Positions 20,261 through 33,252 of a stretch of DNA of 64,000 nt are shown in pieces (within the stretch, counting starts at the first letter, position 1; each line of letters starts with the position of its first letter). The notes beneath the pieces were generated by a model. It saw only the letters and a program-made list of their open reading frames with translations, ran no database searches and was not told where the DNA came from. Source of the stretch: Anticarsia gemmatalis (Eukaryota > Arthropoda > Insecta > Lepidoptera > Erebidae). The translations under genes were made by a program, and so were the position numbers. The stretch spans positions 5,731,501-5,795,500 of the forward strand of contig NC_134765.1 of assembly GCF_050436995.1 (NCBI RefSeq), written 5' to 3'.

Positions 20261-20980
20261 CAGCAGTTGTGTATACTTCCAACTTTGCTACAGAGGCAGT
20301 TATTTTTACTAGTGGTCGCTCAGTAGTCGAAATTCGACTATAATTCATTTAAATTATAAGTTATTTCATATCAAAATTATGACATTCAGTAAGACCTCAG
20401 TAACCATATCAGACGGTACTTTATGTCTATATCAGTCCTCTGTATATAAAATAAATGAATATAGACTATAGACAAATGTCAAATGCGTGGCAGTGTAAAA
20501 AATATCCTAACCATCCTATCCTCCTACACATAAACTGTAACTGTGCCAAATTTCATACTTCTGCGTCCGCACGATTTTCGTAAAAAGGGGCCCGAAGATT
20601 TTAGATATTTTCAAAATAAAACCAAAGTATCAGTGGCCAGTGTTTGCTGCACAAAAGTATGCGGTGTAACGATCGATATACATGCTGAAATACATGTAGG
20701 TAATGTTTCCGTAGTCAAGCCTTGGCAATCGCTGTTGACTTAGGAAACCCCTACAGTCTACACGTCTACAAGACATGCTAAAACGGTGCAATTTTAAATC
20801 GAATGAGTAATGTTCCTGTGACAGCTATTATTTGTGCTACTTGGCTAAGTATTCTTTAATGACCTAAAACTGAAATTATTTCATAACTTTACTTTTTCAT
20901 ATTTTTAAAACTGATATGTTATTTTTTTCTATTGAATTACAATTTATTCCAAATTCTCTATTTGTTTTACACCGGTTATA
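20261..20980. other. Non-coding stretch
   Basis: AT-rich; the short frame 20543-20743 has no recognisable product. Nothing else seen. Confidence 0.45.
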
Positions 20981-21172
20981 TTAGGTCGGGGAAAAAGTCT
21001 TTTCGCTTCAAAATCTCTTTGGCTTCAAGAATCACAAATGTGTACACCGTTAATTAGGTTTCTATCAGTGAGCTCGTGAGGTACCCAAATATCGAGCTTT
21101 TTTGTGTAGAGAAAAGATTTTATTACAAGTTCATACATATTATAATGCGAAAAGACTTTTTCCCCGACTTAA
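20981..21172 (+). mobile_element. Tc1/mariner-type MITE, copy 1
   Basis: Terminal inverted repeats start TTAGGTCGGGGAAAAAGTC and end GACTTTTTCCCCGACTTAA. They are flanked by TA on both sides (20979-20980 and 21173-21174). At 192 bp it has no transposase and must be mobilised in trans. The interior (GAGGTACCCAAATATCGAGC) is shared in inverted orientation with the copy at 24629-24841. Confidence 0.85.
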
Positions 21173-21174
21173 TA

Positions 21175-24070
21175 TGTTAAGTTGAGTATAGTTCTGAAAA
21201 AACTAACACATTTTTTAAATAAAAAAAACATTAGAGAAACAATCGTACAAATCTTTCAACAAGTTTAAAATTACGGGTATGTTATTGATAGCTAAAGTCT
21301 ATGCAAGTCCTAGAGTAAAGAACCATCGATTTCCAATAAATTTAATCCCATATAGACGTTTATAAGTCTAGAAAATGGACATTGAGTAAGGGTGGGGCTT
21401 ATGTTGGGTCATCGAGTGAAAGCACTAAGACTCAGATTAAATGCATGTGGAGTAACTGAGCTATGGGGCCAATGATGGCGACAACGTGGTCTAGAATTAC
21501 GTTGCAAATACGATTCCTACATGATTTCGTCATTTGAAGAATATTTTTTAATTGTTTTTTCGAAGGTATTGTAGGGCAATAGAGGTAGAGATCGTATTTT
21601 GTTTGCCGTTTTGCCGAACTTATGTTATTCAAAAAAGTAAAGAAAGTTTTAAGTAAGCTAGGTTGGCGGTTTCATCTTGTTGTCTCATTTATTGAAATCA
21701 GGACTTACTTATAGTCATATATAACTATGAAATGTAACATGTGTACAAACACAAATAACTGTGATAAACTGTGTGGCATATTATTAGGCTAGCGAATAAT
21801 AACATATTACGTCTTTTACTAACGAGGCTCATAATAAATCAAATTTAGGTCACCAGTCAGGCATTCTTTACAAAATAACAAAACCTATTCTATTCGGAAT
21901 CATTCGTACATTAGTTACAACATGGGTGTAGCCGCGGGTAGAAACTAGCTAAAGTAATATGAAGCCGTTGCGTGTCTATCACCCAGTATGTGTTCCGTTG
22001 AAATATTGTACTCAGTCATGACATACTACTCTGTTATTATAATCTCAGCACGATAAACTAAAATAGAAATGTTATTTCGTATTGTGCCTTAAATATATCC
22101 TTAAAATGTCATTACTTTTACAATAGTTAGTGTGTTTTTGTTTTGACGTCGTATGAGTCGTAATAGTCTAGTTAGTGGTCACTCTTTTATTCGTATAATT
22201 AGTGCCATTAGTTTTGATATTCATGCGGTCAAAATAATAGTATTTTAAAGATAGCTTTTTTGAGTTTGGGAATACCTGTTGTCAAGTTTGTATGACCGTT
22301 GGGGTCATCAAACTTTAAGCGTAGCTGAGGTAATTAATTACAGCAAATAAATGATGAATTAGAAAATGTATTGTTGTCATTTTAGTATGCTTAATTGAAT
22401 AATTCATCAATTTAATGGATTATCTGTTAATTTTCTAATTTGTTTGCGATATAAGTTCGGATTTTGACTTACACTAGGGAGATTGCAAATTGATACGATG
22501 TTAATGGAAACATATTTAAACCCTCGTGAGATTTGAATCGAGATGATATCCAATTTGTGGAATTAGCGCTAATAGGAATGAAGTTTTAATTAACAGAAAA
22601 ACTAAATTTACGGTTTGATAAAACTCAAATTTATTATTTGTTATGAATCATCTGTAATGAATGCAATAGATCTCAAAATAGTTTCCTTATTTTTCTTTAA
22701 ATATTTATAGCTTATTTTTTATCTTTATTGTTATTTATTACTTGTTAGATTGACTACCCATAATTGCGATACACACCAAGAAATGCGGAGGTAATTTTAG
22801 GAACGACACATTTTTGCACCTGCGTACAAAATATATTTTTTAAGACAGATAGAAAGCGCAATTACTTTCATTTTTTATTTAATGAGTGGATTGGTTATCA
22901 GCACAGAGCTCAATCTACATTATTGGCTAATTTGCTAGCTATTCACCGCCACAATCACGACCGTATCGTAAATGATGAATGAGCTTGCATTATACTGCTC
23001 ACAAACAATCAATATTTAGCTGATAGTCCGCCTTCACTCGTACATGTTCAAACCAATATTAGCATTTACCTTGTATCCTGCATTTCATGATGTATTTGAT
23101 TGAGCTACGTATTGAATTAAGTTTGAGAGAGAATATTTTATAGTTGTATACATCGCTTGTAGTGTTCATATTTGTTACTTAGGTCTAATTTCAAAGCTTA
23201 AGAATAAGTGTCGGGTAATCTACCGGGTAGATAAAGTGGCAAAAGTGTTTATAGTATTTATAGTGAATGTAAATTAAATTGCTATTATAGGTACTAGATC
23301 TCTTACGGTAGCTGCATATTCTTCAACAGTTGCGACTGTTCGATCATTAAGTCAAATCAATTCATTTGATTCCGGTAGTTTGGTTTATTAAATAAAATTG
23401 TGCTTCAAACAGAAAAATATTTTTTGCACCGCGTTTAAATGTAACTAAGGTTTTATAAAACAGCTTTAACACCGTCTGTATAAATATTAACTCAAAACAA
23501 TATTAACATTCATGACAGGGCTCAAAAAACACGTTTTTTTATCTTTCGTTCGAAGGTTTGTTTGCACATTCACCGTTTTGACTACAAAAGGTCTAAACCA
23601 ATTTCGACAAATGGCGTGACATTTTGAATAGTAAAGAGCTAACCGAAATATTTTGGATGTATAAGCAAAAAAATGGGCGTCGATATTTTTTAGGTAATAA
23701 GCTGCTTTCATGAGATATATAATACATTTTTTATGCAGATTATTATGGATATTTTACAAACGGTAATCGAGAGACTACTTAACAGGTTAACCAGTTCCTT
23801 TTTTTCCAAACAATCGCCTTGTCTTTAATCGAAGACAATGGTGCATGCTCTATTAGCTCTACTTAGTCTTACGAAGATACTTTCGGTCGACTGTAATCTA
23901 TACTGTCACCATAATTTCAGTAGGGACTTAGTTTTATAATGATAGCAACAAGTTCTTGTAATTACTGGATATTCTATACGTTAACAGTAGAAACGAACTT
24001 TTTGATTATGATTGGGCATTGATCCTTCTCACTAGAACAATGGTACAGTCAACCTGGGTAACTTTAAATA
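21175..24070. other. Non-coding stretch, nothing recognised
   Basis: About 2.9 kb of AT-rich DNA with only short, featureless open frames (for example 22764-22982 plus and 23487-23711 minus). Confidence 0.45.
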
Positions 24071-24246
24071 ATTTGGGTAACATTGACAGTGGGAATTTGA
24101 ACTAGTTTCGATTATTTTTTCATATGAAACCAACACAATTGATAAAAGTTTGCAAAACTAAAATAAACCTTTATCAATTGTGTTGGTTTCAAATGAAAAA
24201 AATAATCGAAACTAGTTTAAATTCCCAGTGTCAATGTTACCCAAAT
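24071..24246. mobile_element. Long-hairpin foldback MITE
   Basis: The left arm 24071-24151 (ATTTGGGTAACATTGACA...) and the right arm 24165-24246 (...TGTCAATGTTACCCAAAT) are near-perfect inverted repeats of about 81 nt. They differ by one single-base indel and a few substitutions, around a 13-nt loop. No ORF. It fits a foldback or hairpin MITE; no target-site duplication could be assigned. Confidence 0.75.
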
Positions 24247-24552
24247 GATTTATAGTTGACGAAATTGACCTTACTTCAAATTATTAATAATAATGTGGTA
24301 TTCCTTCATTCCTGACTTCAAAACATCACGACACTAGACACACTGCTGTCAACATAACGTTATTATCGATACGTAACGAGATTTTCTCTCTATTCTTCAG
24401 TTATCGTTGATCGCATAGAATTTTGATATTCGCCCGATGGCAGCTGTCAAATCATACCGAACACAAAAGGAGCTTTGATAAACCAATATCGATTATTCTG
24501 TAATACGTATATTCGGTTTATTTTATTCGAATTTGCATTTCAATTGTGTTAT

Positions 24553-24594
24553 TTGTCCTTTTTTTCTAATGTATACATTAGAAAAAAAGGACAA
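24553..24594. repeat. Perfect 42-bp palindrome
   Basis: TTGTCCTTTTTTTCTAAT then GTATAC at the centre, followed by the exact reverse complement. There is no loop. It lies 35 nt before a mariner MITE and 306 nt after the foldback element. Confidence 0.8.
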
Positions 24595-24628
24595 GAGTAA
24601 TAAATACGGAATAGATAATAGTACAATA

Positions 24629-24841
24629 TTAGGTTGGGGTAGAAGTCTTTTCGCATTATAGTATGTATGAACTTGTAATAAAAACTTTTCTCTACACAAA
24701 AAGCTCGATATTTGGGTACCTCACGAGTTCACTGAAACAAACCTAATGAACCGTGTACTCATTTGTGATTCTTGAAGCCAAAGAGTTTTTCTTACAAGTT
24801 CATACATACTATAATGCGAAAAGACTTTTTCCCCGACCTAA
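24629..24841 (-). mobile_element. Tc1/mariner-type MITE, copy 2 (opposite orientation)
   Basis: Ends TTAGGTTGGGGTAGAAGTC and GACTTTTTCCCCGACCTAA with TA target duplications (24627-24628 and 24842-24843). At 213 bp it has no coding capacity. Compared with 20981-21172 the interior is reversed (CTCGATATTTGGGTACCTC). Subterminal homology continues inward (GCATTATAGTATGTATGAAC and its complement at the other end), giving inverted repeats of about 45 bp. Confidence 0.85.
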
Positions 24842-24843
24842 TA

Positions 24844-26072
24844 TGTTTATTTTTGTATCTTTTGTTCTTGGTCGTGTTTTGTTTTCTGTTTTGAGTCGGT
24901 AGTCACACGTCTGTTTGATTGGATGTTGTCTCGTTAAACGTGGGCGTACATTTCGCCTACTTGTGGCTACAATGTACTGGCTATTTATGACACTATACAT
25001 AATTATATACTATATAGTATATACATATAACTAATACATTGAGAAAACATAAATACTTTACACATAAAATAACATCATCCTTGAAGATATACTATAAAGT
25101 TTTAGCAATATAGTATATATTATTGATACTTTAATATTATGTTAATGATCAACTTACAACACAAGACTTTACTTCACTCAAGTTTATTCCTTAAACGATA
25201 AAACTCTGAATATTGAAATTTACAGACAGTCATTTATTAATATGGAGACGGAATTTCTTAACTAAAAAGTAAAGACAATATATAAGTTCAATTTATGCAA
25301 TAGCACGAATGAACAACAATGCACATAATCAATAAGCGAGCTTAGAGCTATGTAATGTGTGTGTATGCACTCTAAAACGGTCAGACCGCAAAGGTTTGTT
25401 ATGAATAGAAATATCCTATTAAATGCAGAGTGCATTTTCTAAGCTCGTTCTTAGGGTATTGACGTGGAGTCCAATTGTAATACACGAACTGGTCCAATGT
25501 CCAGAGCATTGTGTTAGAAAGTGGAACAAACTTTAATACTATTATAGGTCAATCGCTTCTTATTCAATTACTATTGTATGAAATATAAGAAAAGTCAATA
25601 AAATCTTTCTCTTTAAAGTACATTGCGGTATTCCTAGACGATATAGTTCCAAAAATCAGTCAGTATTGATTAGAAATTTCGTTATTATTTATTGAAATTT
25701 CTTCCTTGCATATTTTATAATTCATTAATTTTAAACCAGGTGAATGGACATATGGCAGTCATTCTAAAACTTTAGCTTAGTAGGAACCAACTGCTATTTT
25801 TATGACATACAAGTATAAAACTTCAGCGCAAGAGACCTCAAATATAAAGGCTTGTTAAATATTAAACTACAGTTTTGTGGTCAATGACCGCCAATGAAAC
25901 GGTAACATAAAGTAAGGCTCTAGAAGAACTAGGTTTATGTGTGGTACATTTGCAAATTTTGTGCTTTATAGCCACTACTCTTTACGGGCATGTAGTTTTA
26001 CCGTACGCTTATGTATACGTTTACGTGTTTCAGTACTCACTTTTACACCAAAGTTTGTTTTCTTTTCATACA
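24844..26072. other. Non-coding stretch
   Basis: No gene supported. It contains a perfect 20-bp AT palindrome, TATATACTATATAGTATATA, at 25004-25023. Confidence 0.45.
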
Positions 26073-26172
26073 TCTATACTAATATTATAAAGCTGAAGAG
26101 TTCGTTTGCTTGAACGCTAATCTCAGGAACTACTGGTTCGATGTTGCAAGCGAAGTTGCGCGGGTCAGCTAG
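26073..26172 (+). mobile_element. Lep1-like Helitron with internal deletion
   Basis: Begins TCTATACTAATATTATAAAG after A and ends GCGCGGGTCAGCTAG before T. Only 100 bp long: the middle (about 150-180 nt relative to other copies) is missing between GAACTACTGGTTCGA and TGTTGCAAGCGAAGTTGCG. Both termini are intact. Confidence 0.8.
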
Positions 26173-29100
26173 TTATTTATAAATTTATAAACTCACTCAT
26201 CATCATGGGTCCGTATTCATCTATTGCAGATAATTAAAATGACGTCAGGTAGTACTAGTGCATAATAGTTTCATTCGGCCTGTGCGGGAGTTGTAACTGC
26301 GACAGTTTTTTTTTAGGCTAGAGATGGGCGTTATTAATTGTAATTTTGCTGCTGAAATATTATGTTCTCTCTCTCTGTCCCTCTCGTTTAGTTTGAGTAA
26401 ACATTTATACTCATTTACAAAGCAGAAAATCTCTTATAAGTTCATTCATTGTTATTAAATAGACGCGACATTAAAATATATCTAATTTGATAACATCTAA
26501 CGGAAAGTCACTAAAGAAATTCTATTCCATCTTTATTATTTTAAACTTTACAAAACCACGCCTGGGTAAGACAATTACATAAATACGCCGCCCGCGATTG
26601 CATGTCAGACGTTCGTAGCTGTCTCGTAGCAACTTTGTAGCACCTACGTAGCACGCCTACACGGTGCGTCTGCTATAAATAAACGCTTCAAGTTTGAACA
26701 AGTTAAAGTAAACATTACAAGACGTAGACAGAGACTTGAGAATGCTACGAAATCTACATTCCAATTATGGTTCATTTACATTCATACATAATAATTATTA
26801 GGTTCATACGTCATACCTGCCTGAAGCCGTAGTATTTGCTGCGTATGCCGATAAGTACTGAAATATTATTTTCTACAAAAATTCTCACTTAAAATATAAA
26901 ATCAATCTCAACCGATTTGTTTTTGATTTGACTAATGATATTCCGGCGTTAATTCGTTTTTCTACATTTTACTGAGGTAAAAAAGAAACATTTTATTATT
27001 TATTTATTTGCATAATATGAAACGGTATAGCTAATCGGTACGGTTTCATTTCGCTTATGTTTGTTTAATGGCTATCAATATCTTTTGTGATGCAAATCTG
27101 AGTGTATTTCAATAAAATGCAAATGTTTTGTGATGTTATCGCGACTTCGCGACTCACTGGTTTTCAGCGCTGATTTTTAATGTCTACGGATTTACTTCGA
27201 TCGATGCTTTCATTGAAGTTCTGTCAACATGGTCATCAAAATATTTTATCGTTTTATCACCGGATGAAACAATAAAAAATTGTGATATTGTAAAAAATAG
27301 TTTAATTAATAATAATGATTAACATTATTGCGACGTAAGCGCAATCATTATGAGTCTTAAATGGTTTTTTTAATAGGGATTCGTAAAATATTAAAGATAG
27401 TGCAGTAGTTACATTATGATGCGAAGCCAATGGATTAAATGAAATAATTTCTAGGCAAGTATGTTTAAACATCTTGTGCCTAGAATAAGTTGCATAATTT
27501 AGATGGCGTGTTTTGTTTATTTTTCAAATGATACAATATTACAATGATATCAACCATTCATTATCGCCTTTATCTGAGTGAGCAGAGTCGGGAACCAGTA
27601 GTGAATAAACGTGTTACGGTTTAAATGGATATTTCGACTTTAAAACTACATCATGGGATTTTTGACGGTTGAACGCGTTCACGTCGCGACACAAAATGCC
27701 AATAAAATTGTTTATTGACGGGACGAACGTAACGAATGGAAAAAAAGGAAAATTCCAGCATTGGGAGAGATGCTCCCACCTTTTCTTGTGAAAATAAGAC
27801 AGTCATAAAAGTAAATTTATCACTGGCAGTAAATAAAGCGTAACATATTGCGCTTTCGAGTTGTAAAAAGATATCGCAGTTGAGATACACAGTCGTTAAA
27901 TGTTATCAATGCGATCGTTTCGCGGCACTTACAACTCGCGACACTCGAACCTGTCAATTAATCATAACAGAGTACTAAAACACAAGATTCTTAAAAGGAC
28001 AATCTCCTCTTAAAGCAATAAAACAAGACAAGTAATTAAAGTATTATAGTTTTTTCTCCGACTGTTTAGACCGGCTGATCATCGACATTGGGGTCCACAC
28101 AACATCGAAAGCTGTCAGTTGCAGCCCGCAGAGTTCATTAATGACCATAGTTAATGACAGTCCTAACTTAAGGTCATTCCACTGTACTAACACTGGATCT
28201 AAAGTTGGAAGCAGTCCAAGGAAAAATAATGACGTCATAATTATAACCAATCATATAAGTATATTATTCAGATTAGTTACCTGCTTATTAAAGTAGCTAC
28301 AAAATTACGAACTCTTTGGTATTCGATGAGTGTTGATGACAGTATTTAGTCACTAGCGACGTAGAAAAGAAAATCATGCTTGAATTACAAAAAAAAGGCT
28401 TTTAAATTCAAATAGGTATCGTCAAAACTTAGGCAGCACAAATACACACTGCAAACGAAACTTAAAAAAAACAGTTTAAAAAATTTTACACTGAATCGCC
28501 ATTATTGTGAACAGCTCTACCAAAAAAGGTTTTTACGTAGATGTCCTTAGTTTAAATTGTGATGCTAGACAGAATAGCAAATCACGACCGTAAGAGGATT
28601 GTGGCAATCGCCTTTCACGGAAAATAGGAAGGTTCGTATTTATACTCTATTTATGTTTGATAAAAAGTGCTAAACCTTGTGGTTTATTCACGCAACATTA
28701 CCCACATCGGAATTTACTTGTAGTATAATTGTAAGCAACTATTTAGCTACATTTAAGTAACTTGGTAATTAGTTGTAGGTATATGTTGTGCTATATATAA
28801 AGTATAATCCCAAAACTTTTAAATAATCCTTACATTTACTAGAACGAATAAACGTTCCATTAAAACTTAATAAAATAAACTGTATATTGTATTTTATTCA
28901 TTAAATTTTAACTATGAATAGTTATTTAATCTGGCGAACAACGATTTATGACACAAAAATCGAAAAGCAAAGGCTTTCTTCTTGGTGTGGATAACTATTT
29001 TACGCATACCTAATTATTTTAAATCCTTCTTTATTGAAATACGCAAAATACAACACAACTATGGAGATCAGAGTATGTGTAACCTCACAATTAGAGTTCT

Positions 29101-31938
29101 AAAAACAGTATCACACAGACTGGGTGTCGCTGTCCCATCCACCTACGTTGCGGTGACAGTACAAACCCCTCAAACTAAATATGTAGGTCCCTGAAATAGG
29201 ACTTGTCAATTTACATGCCTATTTCACTAAATACAAACAACATACGTCGCATGTTCAATTCGATTAAAATTTGTGCGCAAGTATCAACTGCATGCGTGTT
29301 TCTTTAGTTATTTAATAGACTGGTGACACATACATTTTCTGGCATTATCAAAATCGTGAAGGTGATTTCGAAATACTGGTTTGTGGGGTCTATGTTATGT
29401 ATTTTTTATATTTAAACTTAACTTTAAGAAAAAGGCTTCAAGTTCAAACGACTTTAGTAAAAGGAAACATTTTTTGCGATTGAAAAATAATCTTGAGACC
29501 CATTGCAACATTTATATGAGAAGTGAGATTCTATAACATAATATTTAGTTTACTAAATGACATCTACTATGTTTTAGTACCATAAAACTAATTTCACAAT
29601 AAATCAAAATAATTATGTCCTGTACATATGGTATCAGCAGTGAAATATTTCATTTAGAATAGCGATCAACTCGTGTGGTTAGAAAATTTGTATCAAAAGG
29701 ATACATAATACTTTCTGCTATTCTAAAGGTACAAAACATTGTTAGACATTTCATATGCTGGTCAGAATCTCGGTGTATTTATAGAGTTATACATCGAAAT
29801 GAAACGGACAGAAATATGTCAATTTGTCCCGAAGCTCGGACGCGGCGCTATTGTTAGCGCGGCTTTTGTTAAACGTCACGGTTCACTGCGGTTTCTATTG
29901 GTCTAATTGTACATAGATATTTATTGTAAGACACATGTTAGAAGTGTTTATATTGCAAAACTAAAGGTAACTGCGATAGTCTTGTTTCGGACAACATTTT
30001 AAAACTGTTTAACTTTTGCCTCTAAGCAGGTAAGATTAATTCTAATCAAAAGTAAAATAAAACCCTTTCCTGGAGACCTTTAAATATAGAATATCTAACT
30101 TGATTGATTATATTAATGGTTTATCAAAACAAAAGATTTTATGTATTCATAAGATTCTAAGTCTGTATTACATCTCCCACACGATTCACTGTATTATATT
30201 CACGAGATACAGTATGAATCCGAGCGATAATAATACAACATTTATGGCTTATAAAACGTACTGAGAAAGAAAAACCTATATCAACATTTTGTTCGTGTAA
30301 AAGAAAAACGCGGGAAAATAAATCATGTAGCACACGTTCCATAGACAAATCGATAAGCGCCTCATTTGTCAAAATCTGTTTGGAAGCTAGGAGAAAACAG
30401 ACCATGTTTATTAATAATAAGACCCTTGTACGGTTCTTGCGAAATCTATTTGTTTTTTACTCGACATTTGCAAAAACCAATACGGGATGGTGAAAGCCTA
30501 TAAAAAATAAACATTGGAATGATTGAAATGCTGTGTCCTGTTTCTATTGAACGCTCACGATAAAATTCCAAACTTCGGTCAACAGTTAATACTCACAATA
30601 TGAAAATATTTGTCAAGGCTTCACCGATGTTATCTAAACTAACTTTTTCATTGTTTCAAAACATTTTTGTGAACAATAAACAACGAAATAAAGCTGGTCT
30701 CACGGATTGTATGAAAGTTTATTTTATTTGCAATATTAATGGAAAATGTTGGTAATGCCTCGACGCTGGAACGTTGAAAGTAAAGTAAACAACAGTAAAG
30801 TACGTTAAAATATTTTTATTCCTGTAATGAATTATTTTGACCAATGAATTTCATGTATTAAATAGTCTGGCTATTGACTTAACTATAATTTAATGGTTAT
30901 CGATGTCATTTGTGTATTTGCCAAAAGCTTTTGGAATGGATGACAGATACACCAAAACTTGTGGCATAGTATTGGGCAACAAAATTGATTAGTCTTCATT
31001 TTATTACTGGTACGGTACTTTTTTGACATAATTAATATTTTAATCCTGGAAAACATTGCCAAGAAATTATCTGTTTAGATTTAAGCAATAAATAATCCAG
31101 TTTAAGACCTTTAGAATTCGAATTTTAATAGTAATTTCCATCGTTTTTACATACCACTCGTGATTAATTTCTCTTGAGAACCTGTAGCAGACAGATGCCA
31201 AGAGGGTGATTGATTGAAGATCTAAATGTGGTCTATTCTGCATTAAGTAAGGACTAGATATAGGTCAAAACCGCGTAATTGAGGGCTAGGTTTTACATAT
31301 TGAATTTCAATCGAATATCGTCTGTCTGTCATTGTACCTCTGTTATTGACATAGCGAAATTCGTGGGCAGATGACTTAACGTTCTGCTATTTGTACAATA
31401 ATTGTATAATTGTATTAGAAATAACTGAAACGTTAATCATTGTGATTCTTCGTTTTGTGATGAACCAACTCAGCGTCAAAGTGGTTTTACTCTTTTGATT
31501 TGATAACATGATTGTTTATTTGGTGTTAACATAATCGCAAGTTTATTGTAAAAAATGGGTGCGTAGTATCTTCACCATCATAAAAAGTTACTACTGGTCT
31601 AGTAACGAAGAGTGCCCATGGTACTTATATATTTTTATTCTCATCATTATTAAGTATGTATTATGTTATGTGTTAATGTAATACGTTATTACCATTTAAA
31701 ACCAGCTTTGAACATTTTCAGTGATCTTAACATGAAATAAACATTTTCATGGTCCCAAAACGATTTGATCCAGGCATGAAAGTCACCAACACGCTTTTGT
31801 TTCTTTCTGTACAACTTCCGCAATAGAGAGTAATCTATGCATTGTCACAAACATACCAAAACGTAATAAAAGTTTCCAACGCAAAGGTACAAAAATAAAC
31901 ATGCTTACATTACTCTTTCTGACATAGGTACAGTACCT
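26173..31938. other. Non-coding stretch
   Basis: About 5.8 kb, AT-rich, without a supported gene. Noted inside: a CTCTCTCTCT tract near 26365, a CpG-rich patch with CGTAGC repeats followed by TATAAATA (26586-26681), and a 68-codon minus-strand frame at 28044-28250 with no recognised domain. Nothing else identified. Confidence 0.45.
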
Positions 31939-32202
31939 GTAGCGCTACCATGAGTTGGTAACTATAGTCTCCCGGAGACACTGTAGTTCTCGTAAAACTC
32001 GAACAGCGCCTCTAGCGGATAGTTAAGGTACCAAAATTGCTACCATGGGTCGCCATATTTAATAAAGTGTAGTTAAATTAAACAACAGTGAATGTAAATT
32101 GGCTTTGTCTTTCATTCTTTCCCTATTTGAGCCCACTGTTGTAGTTGCGTTCTCACGTTAACTATTCTAGTTTTTAACTACGCCAACTCATGGTAGGGCT
32201 AC
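31939..32202. mobile_element. MITE with ~20-bp terminal inverted repeats
   Basis: Left end GTAGCGCTACCATGAGTTGG and right end CCAACTCATGGTAGGGCTAC are inverted repeats with one mismatch in 20. The 264-bp interior contains CAGCGCCTCTAGCGGA, a motif shared with the MITEs at 51 kb and 55 kb. No ORF; target duplication unclear. Confidence 0.75.
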
Positions 32203-32646
32203 TGCTCATACCATGATTTCAAAAGTTTACTCATACAAAAACGGACTCTTTTTTTGTAACATAAGGTTGATTTTGGTTATGTTGAGTTGACGGATTAAAG
32301 TTTCAGTACATATTTTCGCAAGTTTATTGCTATCTTCCTGGTTTTGGGCAGGACGTCATTGCCTTACCTTTTATTTTATTAAGGTGTTGTGTTTGACGCT
32401 ACTTATTTCGGTCTTAACTTTTTGTTTTTGTAGATTATTCTATGTAAATATTTACTTTCTCCTTCGTCAAGTCAAATATTTATGCACCACTTATAAATAA
32501 GTATCATGTGGAATTCTGAATGTTGTTTTAATACATTTGCTACCACATTATATATCAAATAAGTTACCCGATGCTGAGCCGATGGCTCACAGAATTTCTT
32601 TCTCATTCTAATGTTAACTATACATTTCTTTACAATAACCATAGGG
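32203..32646. other. Non-coding gap
   Basis: Nothing recognised between the MITE and the SINE. Confidence 0.4.
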
Positions 32647-32855
32647 CCGCGTGTGGCGGGTTCGAATCCCAACCGGGACAAATATTTGTGTGAGGGGACG
32701 AGTGTTTGTTCTGAGCCTGGATGTTATCTATATAAGTATGTATTTAGAAGTATATAAGTATGTTTATCAGTTGTCTGGTTACCATAGTACAAAAGTTCTG
32801 CTTAGTTTGGAATTGGTTGACCGTGTGTGAGCTGTCCAAAAATATTTATTAAATA
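32647..32855 (+). mobile_element. tRNA-derived SINE (family C), 5'-truncated
   Basis: Starts inside the tRNA-like head, keeping the B box (GGGTTCGAATCCC, about 32658-32670) but not the A box. The body has TGTTCTGAGCCTGGATGTTA, TAAGTATGTATTTAGAAGTA and GACCGTGTGTGAGCTGTCC. It matches the fuller copy at 52601-52884 on the minus strand. A Helitron is inserted directly at its 3' end. Confidence 0.75.
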
Positions 32856-33252
32856 CTAGCTGACCCGCGCAACTTCGCTTGCGTCACATAAAAGAGAATG
32901 GGTCAAAATTTTTCCCGTTTTTGTAACATTTTTTATTGCTACTCTGCTTCTATTGGTCGTAGCGTGATGATATATAGCCTATAACCTTCCTCGATAAATG
33001 GTCTATCTAACATTGAAAGAATTTTTCAAATCGGACCTGTAGTTCCTGAGATTAGCGCGTTCAAACAAACAAACAAACAAACAATCAAACAAACAAACTC
33101 TTCAGCTTTATAATATTAGTATAGCCTATAACCTTCCTCGATAAATGGTCTATCTAACATTGAAAGAATTTTTCAAATCGGACCAGTAGTTCCTGAGATT
33201 AGCGCGTTCAAACAAACAAACAAACTCTTCAGCTTTATAATATTAGTATAGA
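32856..33252 (-). mobile_element. Lep1-like Helitron with internal tandem duplication
   Basis: The minus-strand 5' TC is at 33252-33251 and the 3' CTAG at 32859-32856; flanks are A and T. A segment from TAGCCTATAACCTTCC to the TTAGTATA end is present twice, offset by 147 nt (32975 and 33122), joined through a TATA microhomology. The CAAA tract differs between the units (about 8 versus 4 repeats). Confidence 0.8.

Noticed and set aside
28044..28250. 68-codon minus-strand frame starting with a hydrophobic segment
   Set aside because: It looks somewhat like a signal peptide followed by mixed residues, but there is no family match and it ends quickly. Could be an exon but unsupported.
33063..33088. 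CAAA tandem repeats as a separate microsatellite or CRISPR-like array
   Set aside because: They belong to the interior of the Lep1-like Helitron and recur in its other copies; no spacers exist.
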